NCBI GenBank assembly: GCA_023055505.1
Contig: JALIRH010000006.1
Span: forward strand, 24,091,105-24,155,104
DNA from: Callipepla californica brunnescens
Taxonomy: Eukaryota > Chordata > Aves > Galliformes > Odontophoridae
Direction: 5' to 3'
DNA length: 64,000 bases
In this document: positions 48,217 to 60,898 of the stretch, one piece after another
Layout of the letters: the number at the start of each line of letters is the position of its first letter
Position numbering within the stretch: the stretch's first letter is position 1
Notes under the pieces: generated by a model
What the model was told of the DNA's origin: nothing
What the model saw: only the letters and a program-made list of their open reading frames with translations
The model's database searches: none
Translations under genes and position numbers: made by a program

Positions 48217-49658
48217 AGAGAATCATAGAATCCTCAGAGTTGGAAGGGACTTTTAAAGGACATGTAGTGCAACTCCCCTGCAATGAACAGGGAAATTCAT
48301 AGTTCGATCAAATTGCTCAGAGCCTGGTCCAGGCTGTTGTTGAAAGTTTACAGTGACAGGTGATCCACCACCTACCTAGGTAACCTGTTCCAGGGTCTCA
48401 CCACCCTCACTGTAAAATACTTTTTCATTATTTCCAATCTGAATCTACCCTCTTTTAAGCTTGAAATAATTTTGCCTTGTCCTATCACAACAGACTCTTC
48501 TTTCCCGTAGTTTCCTTTCAGATACTGAAGGGCTGCTCTTGGTCACCTCAAATCCTCTTTTCCAGGTGAACAGTCCCAGCTCTTTCAGCCTGTCCTCATG
48601 TGCTTCATACCATGGATCATTTCTGTGGCCCTCCTCTGGATGCACTCCAACAGGTCTATATCTCTCCTGTACTGAGGAATCTGTACCTGGATGCAGTACG
48701 CCAGGTAGGATCTCACCAGGGGAGAGCTGAGGGGCAGGATCAGGCAGGATCATCCCATCCCTCTCTCAACCTCTCAACCTGCTGGCCATGCTTCTCTTGA
48801 TGCAGCCCAGGATAAGGTTGGCTTTCTGGGCTGTGGTGTCACATTGCTGGCTCATGTCCAGCTTACCATCCACCCCCAGGTCCTTTTCAGGAGAGCTGTG
48901 CTCAATCATTTTATCCCCCAGCCTTTATAGGTAGTGAAGGTTGCCTCAACCCAGGTGTAAGAACTTGCACTTGGATTTACTGAAACTAATGAGGTAAGGG
49001 AACCTTACTCCACTGCTCAAACCTGTCTGGATCCCTCTTGATAGCATCCCATCCTTTGGGCATGTCAACTGCATCCCACAGCTTAATGTCATCTGAAAAC
49101 TTGCTGAGGGTGCACTTGACCCCACTGCCAGTGTCACTGATAAAGGTATTAAAGAGTATCTGTCCCAGCACTGACCCTGGAGGACACCACTCATCGCTGA
49201 TCTCCATTGAGCCATTGGCCACCCCTCCCTGGATTCACTCCTAGAACCATCAAACAGTTCACCCATCATATCCATTTCTTTCCAATTTGGAGAGAAGGAT
49301 GTTGTGGAGTACTATATCAAATGCCTTACCGAAGTCCAGATAGATGACATTATTTGTTCTTTTATCCTTTGATGCAGTTACACCACCACAGAGGGCCACT
49401 ATATTGGTCAAGCAGGATTTGACCTTGCTGTAGAAATGCTGGCTCTCCCTATCCCCTCCCTGTCTTCTTCATGCCTTAGCATAGCTTCCAGGGGGACCTG
49501 TTGTATGATCTTTCCCAGAACAGAGGCGAGATGGACAGTCTGGTAGTTTCCAGGATCATTAATTTTATCTTTCTTAAAAACGAGTGTGATATCAGCTTTT
49601 TTCCAGTCACCAGGGCTTTCACCTGACAGGCATGACTTTTCAAATATCATGAAGAGTG
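48217..49658 (-). mobile_element. CR1 LINE, about 1.44 kb, inserted in an LTR
   Basis: The 3' end is at the left (AGAGAATCATAGAATCCTCA, AGAGTTGGAAGGGACTTTTA). Antisense CR1 sequence continues through the ORF2 C-terminus to the middle of the reverse transcriptase, ending at TTTCAAATATCATGAAGAGTG. LTR sequence lies on both sides, so the CR1 landed in the LTR. A TCAT tetranucleotide is present at both junctions, either a tiny target duplication or chance. Multiple stops make it inactive. Confidence 0.92.
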
Positions 49659-49662
49659 TCAT
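49408..49662 (-). pseudogene. CR1 reverse transcriptase fragment
   Basis: The minus-strand frame contains GDWKKADITLVFKKD, DPGNYQTVHLASVLGKI and a following LEAML stretch. They match the WKKANVTPIFKKG...PGNYRPVSLTS blocks conserved at the start of the CR1-clade reverse transcriptase. It resembles the fragment at 35.6-35.9 kb but derives from a separate insertion. The catalytic block is not in this frame. Confidence 0.85.
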
Positions 49663-49899
49663 GGGATATCCCTTTAGTCAGTCTGGGTCAGCTGATGTGG
49701 CTCTGTCCCCTTGCAGCTCCTTGTGTATTCCCACCACCTCACTGGTAGGGTAACAAGATGAATATCCCTTGGAAATGTGTAAGCACTGCTCTGTAACAAC
49801 TAAGAACATCGATGTGCTATCACAAATAAATAAATAAATACAAAACACTGCATCCTGCAAGCCTCTGCAAAGAAAATTATCCCAGTTAAAACTATGACA
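49659..49899 (-). mobile_element. LTR right part (5' side), split by CR1
   Basis: The LTR resumes with TCATGGGATATCCCTTTAGT, then GGTCAGCTGATGTGGCTCTG, GTGTAAGCACTGCTCTGTAA and TTATCCCAGTTAAAACTATG. The end ACA at about 49,899 is the expected terminus. A small (AAAT)n expansion sits at 49,823-49,840. No target duplication is recognisable around the outer ends. Confidence 0.85.
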
Positions 49900-50573
49900 C
49901 CACCGTATTTCATTCTAGTCTTTTTACACATAATAGATTCCCCAGTCTCCTGACCACTGTAGAAAAAACAAATACTGAGTATTCCTTTCTGTACTTCCAC
50001 TGTAATTGAAGAACCTTGTGGAATTACACAGCACAATACAATGACAGGACTAATGGTTTTCAGTTTTTCAAGATGATGACGTGCTTGTTCCATTTCCTTT
50101 ATCATCACATTACATCTTTCTGCAGTAGGTAAAAATTCCAGTTCTGATCTTCCTAGTATATTAGAGAACTTCCTTTTTAATAGGCCTGAAAGACGTGGTC
50201 TTTTGAAATATGTCCTAACTTTACACTAATTAAATTATTTCAATTACTATTTTGGCCAACTTCCATTTTGATAATGTCATCTGTCTTTGTGTCATCATCA
50301 GAATGTATTCTTTCTCAGATATTTTTCAATGTTATGGGAAAGTAATATTTATAAATATAAATAAAATAATTCAAAGATAATTTATATAGGAAATATACTG
50401 ATAAACATAGTTGATCCTAATGTACATTTTTTCAACATTCTTGTTGCCATCTCTCCTTTTGCCAGTTCTTTACCTGCTCTTAAAATCTAGTAATAATCTT
50501 CATCTTCTATGTCTTTGTTAATAAGTGATCAATCTTATTTCGTAAGTTTTACTGTGTAACTTTTCTGTCTTGA
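49900..50573. other. unique AT-rich DNA between two LTRs
   Basis: The stretch lies between two LTRs of one family in opposite orientation. No retroviral internal region is seen here. Confidence 0.5.
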
Positions 50574-50890
50574 TGTACTGGATGTGGCTGGAATAGAACT
50601 AATTTTCTTCATAGCATCTGGTCAGGTGCTATGTTCTGGATTTACATTGAAAACAGCACTGATAGCACACCAATGTCTCAGTTGTTGCAGAGCAGTGCTT
50701 ACTTTTTTGCTTTTCACACTGCCCTGCCAGCTAGGGGAATGGGAGTGTATGAGGACATGAGAGAAGACAGAACCAAGACAACTAAACAAAAGTGGCTAAA
50801 TGGATATTCCATACTATATGATATTTGGTTCTCCTCAGTAGACCTGCGATAAAGAAGAAGGAAGGGGAAGACATTCAGTTATGATGACTG
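50574..50890 (+). mobile_element. LTR fragment, same family, plus orientation, 3'-truncated
   Basis: It starts TGTACTGGATGTGGCTGGAA, then ACTAATTTTCTTCATAGCAT, GCAGAGCAGTGCTTACTTTT and GGATATTCCATACTATATGA. These are the reverse complement of the blocks seen at 49.66-49.90 and 38.2-38.5 kb. Similarity fades near 50,890, so the R/U5 part is missing. A 73-codon frame across it is not considered a gene. Confidence 0.8.
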
Positions 50891-52405
50891 TCTTTCTTGT
50901 AATCATTAGGTATTTATATTTCTTTTCTTCATAATGAGTTGTAAGAGTTTGAGTGTCCCAGAGATGAAACTAATGGGAATGCACTTGTCAAAATCTACAT
51001 TATCTCCTCTTGATCCCATAGATGAATTAAAGATACTTACAACTAGGCCTGTCCTTACAGAACCTGGGACTATACTCCTGTTGTGCATTAAGTTCCTGAA
51101 TTTTGCTTTCAAATTGTCATGACCATTGTGGTAACTGCAACACTAACATCTTTGCTGGAAAGAGAAGAAAAATATTAATTTAGCTTTCATGTGCCATCAT
51201 CTGCTGTTGTACCCGTTAGCATGAATTTCAGTTTTTTTTCCTATAAATTTTTTATTTATATAGATTTGAGAGTGTTTTGAGGGCTTTTTTTTTTGTATGA
51301 ACAAATTCAGCTTCTCTTTATTCTCACACTTCTCAAAATTAAGAGTATAAACATCTTCAACAAAAATCTATGCAGACTTTGTTTCTTTGTTTTTAATTTC
51401 AAACATGTGCTATACTCATTCCAAAATGCTGTATCAATATATTCATACAGAGTCAATCTGTCAAAAAGTCCTTCATTCCATAAAACCATTTATCATGCGG
51501 TAAAATATCCCATAAGCTTTTCCCACAACATTAATCCTTATCTCATTTTCACACTTCTCAACTTTTCCAAGGGTTGTTAGAACATGACTGATGTTCACTT
51601 GAGCACTTCCATTTTTAAATGCTTTGACAACTTCTGATGCAGCTGTAATGTATTCATTCAGGTGACAATTTGTCCAAACACAAAGGACAACCAGTATCCT
51701 GAAACATACAGAATGCAATCTGTTCCATAAAAACTGCTGCAAAGCTAATGGTTTGGACAGAGCATCTTGTAAGGAGCATCTGCTTCTTATTCACTTGTGA
51801 CTCTCAAGTATGTTTCCCTTCATTCTTAGACCTTTCTATATATTCCCCTAATCTCTACTACTCCGGTAACGATTATACTTACTTTAGCTCTACTCACAGA
51901 ACATTCTTCTCCTTCTTTTCTTTCCTTTATTGCCACTCATTCTACTTATTTTTCCATTTGTTTGCCCCTTCAATATTCTCCAGGGAAGTACACATATTCT
52001 TCTACTTATCCTCTTCTTGCCAGTCCACTACTTTCCCTTGTGGTCATACACTTAAACATTTATACATCTTACTGACATCAAGAAACAGGCTCCAAAAGTA
52101 AGTCTGAGTTTTCAGTATTTCTGGAATGCATATTGCTCTTCCCTCAACCTACACCAAAGCCACTTCTAAAAAACTGTAGTTTTCATAAAAGACTAAATAA
52201 TTAGTTTCCACATTTAAAAATAATACTTTTCATTTAGGAAGATCAAACCAATTCAAAAAAGATTACTCACATTTTGCATCTGAAAAACTTGAGTATAGAG
52301 AAATGAATACCATGACCAGCCCTGTGAAGTAAGTCAGATACGATCAGAATGAGAAGACAATTCTTTGGGCACAAGAACACTGTGGCTCATTCATTTTTTC
52401 CTAGC
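50891..52405. other. unique AT-rich DNA
   Basis: No gene is established. The minus-strand frame 51473-51742 (89 codons) follows a plausible splice-acceptor phrase but cannot be identified (see findings). The stretch 51,780-52,090 is pyrimidine-rich. Confidence 0.5.
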
Positions 52406-52648
52406 CATAGAATCGTTAAGGTTGGAAAAGATCTCTAAGATCATCTAGTCTAACTGTCCAATCAAAGTTGCCCACTGAACTATGTTCTTAGTACCACATC
52501 CATACACTTCTTTAATATTTACAGAGACAGTGACTTCACCACCTGTCTGGGCAGCCCATTCTAGTGTCTGACCACACTTTTGAAGAACTTTTTCCTAATA
52601 TCCAAACTGAATCTCCCATGGTGGAACTTGAGGCCATTCCCTCATTTG
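52406..52648 (-). mobile_element. CR1 LINE 3' fragment (minus strand)
   Basis: It starts CATAGAATCGTTAAGGTTGG, then GATCATCTAGTCTAACTGTC, CAGTGACTTCACCACCTGTC and TGGGCAGCCCATTCTAGTGT, to TGGAACTTGAGGCCATTCCC. This is the same CR1 3' segment as at 45.97 kb, with comparable decay. Confidence 0.93.
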
Positions 52649-55600
52649 ACAAATTTTCAACAAAAAGATTTTTAACAAAAAAAAAGTATATTTTTCTTGA
52701 TAAGCCTTAAACAAATATTGCCTGTTCTTTAATACTAATGTAAAATATGTGAAACAGTACATATTAAACAATTACAATAATTATTACAAGCCATTACACC
52801 ATTACTGCATCACTAATAACATCATGCAACCAAAGGAGCTACACTGACAAGGAAAGCAGCAACCCACCTATATGCACTGGGTTAAGAGCTGAGCCCTTGA
52901 GCTCATTCATTTCTCATCTTTTCTCAGATGGTTGACCTGTAATTTCCATCACTCTGCCTTCCTGTCAGAGAAATATATTTGCTGATACAAGATAGAGACC
53001 TTTGCCAGGTCCTACAAACACAATCCTGCTGGTGCAGATGGACTAAAAAGACAATCACTAGAGATGTGTTTGATTCTGTACAGGATTACATGAAATATTT
53101 TATGACTGCAGGAGAAAAGATTTTACATTTATCTCAGACATGAAATAGAAGCAGTTAAATTCTATGCAGTATCGCCTGCGCAACCACATCTCATTACCTA
53201 GCTCTCATTGCCTATTCCGTGTTAATTCTAAGAATAAAACAATATATCCGTATGAGAATCTTTTCTCAGCTACTCACAGTATTTTCAGAGACTGAGTTAA
53301 AAGTTAAATAGTGACGTTTTTAAAACAGTAGAATAAATGTGGTATGAAACAGCCAAATAGCAGAGAGGTAGGTGAGATAAACCATGTACAATATTTTTAT
53401 GTCACTAATTCCATCATTTTTATAAACTTCCGTGATCAGGCATCTGTACTGCTTCAGTGACTGAATTATGCTGTTGATCACTGAACATCTTAACCTGACT
53501 TTTAAGATCGTCTGTTTTAGCTGGGTCAAGTGCTTTGGATCATGTTTATCCCAAAATGTAGGCAACTTTCTCACATTATCTTTCTTTTAAAATCTTTCCA
53601 GCCTATATCATATACATATTTATAAAACAATGTGGGCTCTCATAATTAATTGAAAGTTCTTGCACAAGGTTTGCATTAGGAATGAAGTCATCACTTTGTT
53701 ACTATTCCACTGTTCAGTTAGTTTCTTTCAAATGAGCTTATCCTGACATTCCCAAAAAGAACTGCTGAAGGGAAGATGGAAACAGAAAGTCTTATGAAAT
53801 GAAACAATGAAAGTCTGTCTTAATTAAGATTAAGATTCACACATTTAAAGGAAAGAGTAGTTGGTCCCTGTGTATAAGCTCCAAATATACAATACACAAT
53901 ATACAGTATATAGTATACAAATAACTTTAAATGCTACTAGCCACTCTCATAATTCCACTTCTTCATCAAACCATCAGTAAATAGAGTTGCTTTTTTATTC
54001 TGCTATCCAACATAATATAAATATTCTGCATTCAAACTTATGTCAGATCCAACATTTTCCAGCTGGTTAAGAGTTTAAGAAGCGCTGCCAATACTTGCTG
54101 ATTCACAAAGTCATGTTACTCATTCTCCCTTTGTCCATCTTCCACATTTTCCCCTACTTCTTCTCTAAATTTTTTCATTGGCGTTGTACAAAAGCAGCAA
54201 TCTTTTCTATGTATATTTGTTCTGGAAAAAGTAGTGCTGATGGCCCTGATAACGACTTCAGTATATTTTGAAATACATATTTCAGTAAAATTAAGATACT
54301 TTTCTTTCACCCTCACATCTTCAATGTTCTGTACAAACAAGAAACTTACTGAAGGTTTATTTGTTTTATTTTGAATGGCAGCCATCTTTACTTCAATATT
54401 CTTTACTTCAACATCCAACATTTTCATCTTTGAGTTCCTTTATTCTTCACTTTTCCTGACACTTAAGCAACTGAGTTTCCTTGTGTTAATATGCCAGGAG
54501 AAAAATAGGAAAAGTTGGAAACTCCATCTATAGGTTCCACAGTGAAGCTCAGTATTTCCAAAGTACATTACATCACTGCTATTTTTAGTGCAGCTGTAAA
54601 AAAACAGATTCCAGACCTCACCTCACAAAATACTGCATGAGTGTAAAAGTAAAATAAAGCTGTTACTTCAGAAACCTTATTAACTCAGATCAACCTACTA
54701 CAGACGTCAGTGGAAATAGTCCTAATAATTTTATTTACCTCCATGTTGTTTGTCCTTTATCTATAATTTGCGTTACAAGACTTGCAACTCAACACACTCC
54801 CCTAGAAAATACAAAACGTTTTTGATAACTGCTAGGACAAAACAGAGGATATTTTCCCTATTTTACATTAGGTAACTAATTTTTGGATGTCTCTTATCAA
54901 TGCTGCATCTGTAAATCAAAGTAGAATAGCAAGGATTGGAGAATTGCAGTGTCTGCCAGCTGTGTGTCAAAACCTCTGTTTCTCTCACAGACCTGAAGTA
55001 ATACACATGAAGAAAAAAAGGTGACATTTGCACTTACAAGAGGAATAGAAGAGGATATGATATGTGGACTGGCATGTAGCTGGGGTGCAGGGCTTGTCAC
55101 CTCATGACAGGCACAGTGAGCTGACTCACGATGTAACTATGGCTCCTGCAGTAGCCAAGCAGATCCAGCTATTGGTGCTAACTCAAGGAGGAGACATCAC
55201 CTACAACAGGCATGAGAAACAGATGCACATTGGACTCTTTGGAGGAGCTGCTGAAGCAGACATTTCACTGTAAACCAAGAGAATTCGTGCCTGAAGGATA
55301 TAGACTTACTAGGAAAAGATTTTGTCACCTTCTAGAAAAGCCCAAAAGAACTGAATAAAAATTTTATGGCACATCCTATGATAATGACTACAGTTATGCT
55401 ATTTTTGAAACGTTTTTTCAAGATTTATAAATATTTCCTGTTGCCTTACATTCCAACATTCTCATATTACATTAAAGCTAATAGAAACTTAATGGCTTCA
55501 ACTCTGCTAAATCCTACAGGGATATTCCATATGGAGAACTACTATTATATCGATTTGCGATAAACCCGTAGGATTATTGTAGTCGTTTGGCCATGCCTAC

Positions 55601-58600
55601 ATATATAATGCATAAAAACACACATGGTGCTCAGTGTTTTTCTCTGTTCAAATTTGAAAGTTAACCAGCTAGTCATTTCTTCTCTGGGAATGTTTTACTT
55701 GGGTAAATGAAAGAAACATGATCCTTCTGAGCAAAGCCACAATAGATAAAATTCTAGGAAAAATTTTCTATCCAATGACTCAAATGATTGAAATTAACAG
55801 CTTTCACATTTTTGTGAGTATAAGGAAGAATTTGACCTTCTGAAATTGAAGACTCAATCTGTCTCTGAAGATGAGCTAATTTAATTCCTGGATGGCACTG
55901 ATTTCTTTGATATTGCACAACTTTATATAAACCTTTTTCAGTTTCGGAGTTGTTTTTATACAGCATTAATTGATGCTTATTGGAGGCTAAAGGGCTGATC
56001 TTTTAAAGCTGTGGTATCAGATGTGTCTTGCTTATGGGCCTTTGCAACATGACAGCAAGTACAAAGACTATTAAAATCCCTTTGTGAGAACACAAAGAAA
56101 TCAATCCTCTTCCACAAGGAGGTGCCCTCCAGCACAATCAATACAGACTGGTACAACAATATCTTATGACGTTTGTCAGCTTCTTTAAACCTTTTTGCTC
56201 GGTAAAACTCACAAAGTGCTGTTGCCTTTCATCTCTGCTGCATTGTGCCAAATGAAGATGTATTTCTAAATGAGTTGCAGGGGCAAATGCTACCATCAGT
56301 TACCCTCACCTGCAAATAGCTTTAAATTCAGCAGCATTTTGGAGGCTTGTACTCTGAATTCAACTTGGATTTAGTCCAGTGCAGTTAGAGAAGATGGATT
56401 TGTTTACTGCTTTCAGATTTTTCTTTCCTCCATTTTAATTATATTACAGGTTTTTGATGGAAATTTTTGTTCTACATTTTGATTCTCCTATGTCAGGGAG
56501 ACCTTAAGCAGATGAATCCGAGTAATGACAATCAACAGCTTCTATTCAGTCTTATATTGTTAATCAGTGTTAATGCCTCTAATTGCAAAACCACTAGAAA
56601 CATATTTCTTGAAGAACTGTATGATTTGATCATGTGCATGTCTACCAACTTATAAAATTTTGTTTTGTCTTTTTAGGGTGGTTCTATGCCTGTCACTAAA
56701 CCTTTAACTCATGGCTGTGGGAAACTTCTACAGCAACCTCCTGGAAATCGGATATTTCCCTAGATCACTACAAAGCCAAGCCAGTACAAATGGAGCTATT
56801 TGGCTCCTAATGCTTGTCATCTAGTACAGTTTTATCTTCTGATAAGCATTTTCTGAAAACAACCACAAAGACCAGAATGTTAAAAAGCTCTAGGTTTATC
56901 TATGCTGCTAGGTGTCACAGAGAGGAAAACACTCCACTAGCCCAGGACATGCACGTACATTTAATAAAAAAAAAAAAATACAATACAATAATAGGCTTGT
57001 TAAGTGAAATATTAAAAAGCATTCTCTGTTCTTGTGCTGCTTTTCTTTCTGCAATGAAACACTAAACACTACGACTGAAACCAAATCCCATAAAATCTTG
57101 TTTAAACAAGACCAGTCAAATCCAAATCCTTTTTATGGAAATTAACCTTCTGTGAGAAGAAAAGAAAACTCAACCAAATAGGCAGCTGCATGACACTGTA
57201 AATTAGTACATTAGCTTTTCAGCCTTAGGAGAACAGAGTTTAAGTTCTGGCATTAGGTGCAAAAGCAAACAAATTTTGAGGTCTCATATGAGCTGTGCTC
57301 ATGAGGTACTTTTGATAGTTCATGTCAAAGAAAGGTCATTGCGATTAGGCTGGATCACATGGTAAATCTTTACCTCCTGTTTTTATTAGCTACTAAATTA
57401 ATTTACTAAAGTAAGAGTGAAAAACAAAGGGTTGTCCTAAATGTACATCCTTTATGAGTAAAAACATTGTTAGTGCAACAGAACCTAATTTGTGATTAGG
57501 TATTGGTAATAAATATGTTTCTTATTTGGTATTATTCCACCTTTCCTTTGACTCTACAAAATACCTTGGGAAAAAATGGAGTAGCAGGAGGACAGAGCAA
57601 CTTCTTACCAAAAGTAGAGTATGTCTGATGTGCAAGCACAGATTCATCTTTTCTCTTTTTAAGTTTGCAATCCCTCCAAAAACATTAACTCCATTCTTTT
57701 CAACTAATGGGAATTGTCGTTAAAGGGTCCTGTCCCAACATAGCTGCCCCAGCAACAGCTCCCCAGAACTCAGGGAGAAATAAAGCAGATGCTAGATAAT
57801 TAGGACTAAAAGATGAGAGTGGCACACCTAGCTCCCCAAACTCCTTGCCTCCTTTGGCTTGAAACTGCTGCTCAGGCAAAACAAGTTGGCAGTGAACATC
57901 CTCTAGGCCTGGCAAATTCAGCAAGTGCTGTAAAAGGTTCTGTTCATATGTTTGAGAAAGAAGGATACATCTAATAATGCATAATATCCTTGTATAAACT
58001 TACAGTGGTCTTCGTGCTCAAATAACTCATATACCAAAACCAAATAATGAAGTTATTTACTTTTTGCAATGTTTCTCTGCCACTGTACTCCTGGTAAGAT
58101 ATGTACATCCATCTGAATAAAATGATGTGTCTAGCTTAGCTTCCTGAAAAGGGGGATTTTCACAGTGAAAGAGGATACAAGTCAGAAAAACTAAAGCCAA
58201 GTGAAAAATATAGAATGGACTGGAAAATGAAGAAAATAACAGATTACAGCATTTTCCTGATGTTGATAAAGAATAAAAAGAAGCAATAGGCTGCTACAGC
58301 TCAGATAAAACACCGATGAAGAAAGATTCTTGGATTTGCATGGAGAGGACAGCAGACATAGACACCAGAGCCCAGTTCTTTACTTTTTACTTTCATTTGC
58401 ATCTGTGCTGATTGGTTTGACCTTGCTCGATTCACACCCTTCATACAAGTGTAAATGTATAAAGAAAGAGCAGAGCCAGGATGAATCAGTGTCCTCACAG
58501 AAAGCAAATAAATTAGAAAATAAAAGCATACAAGATTAGCTTCATCCATATGATAATGAAATAGAATAGGCTCAGTCCTATTGAATTCAACAGACTTCAG

Positions 58601-60860
58601 AGTTGTTTTATCTAAATTGGTAGAAAAAAATTGAGGCCAGCAGAAAATGACAAAACCTGATGGTTCTGTCTGGCCCTTAGTCTTTTTTCACTCACAGTTT
58701 AGGCTTCCACCAGCCTAGAGAAAGTCCACACATTCAGAAAATAAGACATCACACACAAGTATAAAAAAAGACAGGACATAAATTCTGTAGATCTTAAGGC
58801 AGTCTCAGAGAAAGCACTTGAACTATGTAGGTTAAAACACTGTGACTAAATATTCAGTGTTCTACATTCTTTTGACACAGGTGATTACATTTGCAATCCT
58901 AAGGTCTCCACTTACCTACCATAACCATTACATTTATCCCTAAACTCACTGATTGTTCTTTTTCTCTAGGTCCTGTGAAGATGCTTCATTTTGCACTTCT
59001 CAGAGGAAGATGAATATTTTTTTTTCTGCTATTATGCAGAAACATGTACTTTCTTATAAAAAATAACAGAAATCTGTTAAACATTCTTCCCTTCAGAACT
59101 GCTTCTCCATCATTTCCTAATTTCCAAATCCACTTTGAATCTGGACAAAGGAGAGAGAAGTTTTACATGGATCATGCTGAAGATATTATGCATCGGAACA
59201 GTTCTTCCTCTAGTATTTTCCTAGAGATCTGTCTTGTCAGTTTGTTTTACATCCTCCTTGATAAGCTTCTGCATCTTTCAAACTGCTTCACCAAAATTGA
59301 GCCTGTGTGCTCCCTTTCTAGGGCAATGAGACTGGCTGCTTCTGAAACATAAGTTTTATTAGTAGATTTTATGTACTAGGAGGAATTTACTCTTGCTTTT
59401 TTCGCCTAATACTGTCAGGCCGGAAAAATGTTTTATGGGGATCACACTAAGTTGTACTTTACAGGTTCGGGATGGCAGGATCATTAATGACATTTCTTAA
59501 TAGAAGCACTTATATATTAATAATGTATGCATTAATTACATGGCTATTATATAAAGTGCCTATAGAGTCTATGTACATGAATAGTATCCATGTAGTAAAT
59601 CAAAAAGCTATATGTCAACTATAATTATCCATGCATTTTTAACTTTCTTTTTCCGGCTCCACTGGGCAACCTCACATTTCAGCTAAATGAATAACTTAAG
59701 CGAAAAAATCTGATAAAATTTCCGATTTCCATCCTTTTCTCACAAAATCTGGAGTTTCCTCCCAAATTAGTCTGATCAAAACAGACTAATTTGGTTAAAG
59801 CTTATATCCTACCTAAACAGCTTTTCTCAGTGTAGAAAAACATTCAGAATGTTAAAACTGACACCTTAGGTCTTTTAGATCCTTCAATATTCAGATAGGA
59901 AAAAAATACAATTTTAAGTCATCAAAGCCTACATTCTCAAAACATTTTAAAGCTTTATTCTTTATCCTGATACATTTATAAGACAAGTTGGTTATTTCTG
60001 ACTTCTTCCACAGGAAATAAATGCTGATAGTGCAAAACAAAATAATCTCAAAATTCCAAAATCCCTCCTTTTTGCAGATACACGGTTTCTTTTTTCCTGC
60101 TGCCTACGTCTTCATACAATACAATTGCTAAGGTTTTGGACTGGCCCTCCTCCTGAGGAGCCCCCAGATTTCCTCAGACACCATGGGCAAATCCATAATA
60201 AGAGAGATTCAAGATCATTTATGTTGTTCTAAAAACACTGAGCAATAAAACAGCTGGAGATATCTTCAACCACATTAATTCACCCTGCACGATGATTAGC
60301 TATCACATCTGTGCTGCTTCCCTAAGCCACTCTTTCTCCATCCCACTTCCAAAACCTTTGTCAGGGCTTGAAAATTTCTGTCACGGCGATTGACCTCATA
60401 TACACACTATTGATGAAACCTGCGCTGTTATTTAAAAATTTATAAATGTTCTAAGAATAGGGTTTTTTGTTTGCTTTCCTTTGCAGCACTGAGGCAGAGA
60501 GAAAATAGCCAATGTTATGAGAACATTGCTATAAAAGCTTTTTTTATTTGTGGGGGAGCAGCTGTAAATTGCACTTCTTCCTTTGCAACTGAACGTCACG
60601 TTAACAACAAGCACTCAGGAATGAGCAGTGCATCTCCTTCACATCGATGTCAATAAAAACACTGTACTACAATGGCCCATGATGCATCCTATCCTTGTGA
60701 TGTAACAACTGCATTCAGGAAAACTTGAGTCACAGGTTTCACTTTTAAATCTTAATTCCATCTTTCTAAGAACAAGAAAAAAGAAAAAGCTTAGGAAGCT
60801 TGGTACCTATTGGTTTTCTTTTAGGGAAAGCTGAGATTTCCCTCATAAGGCAGGGTGATG
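52649..60860. other. unique AT-rich DNA, no gene recognised
   Basis: About 8.2 kb. Frames of up to 103 codons (54116-54427 minus, 59044-59352 plus) show no recognisable domain. An A run lies at about 56,968-56,979. A perfect 13-bp hairpin lies at 59,762-59,794. Confidence 0.5.
59762..59794. other. perfect 13-bp inverted repeat with 7-base loop
   Basis: CCAAATTAGTCTG at 59762-59774 pairs exactly with CAGACTAATTTGG at 59782-59794 around ATCAAAA. The flanks do not extend the stem. Function is unknown. Confidence 0.6.
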
Positions 60861-60882
60861 CACACACACACACACACACACA
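60861..60882. repeat. (CA)n microsatellite
   Basis: Eleven CA units followed by a short ATATATATA stretch, just left of the purine satellite. Confidence 0.95.
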
Positions 60883-60898
60883 AATATATATACATGAT

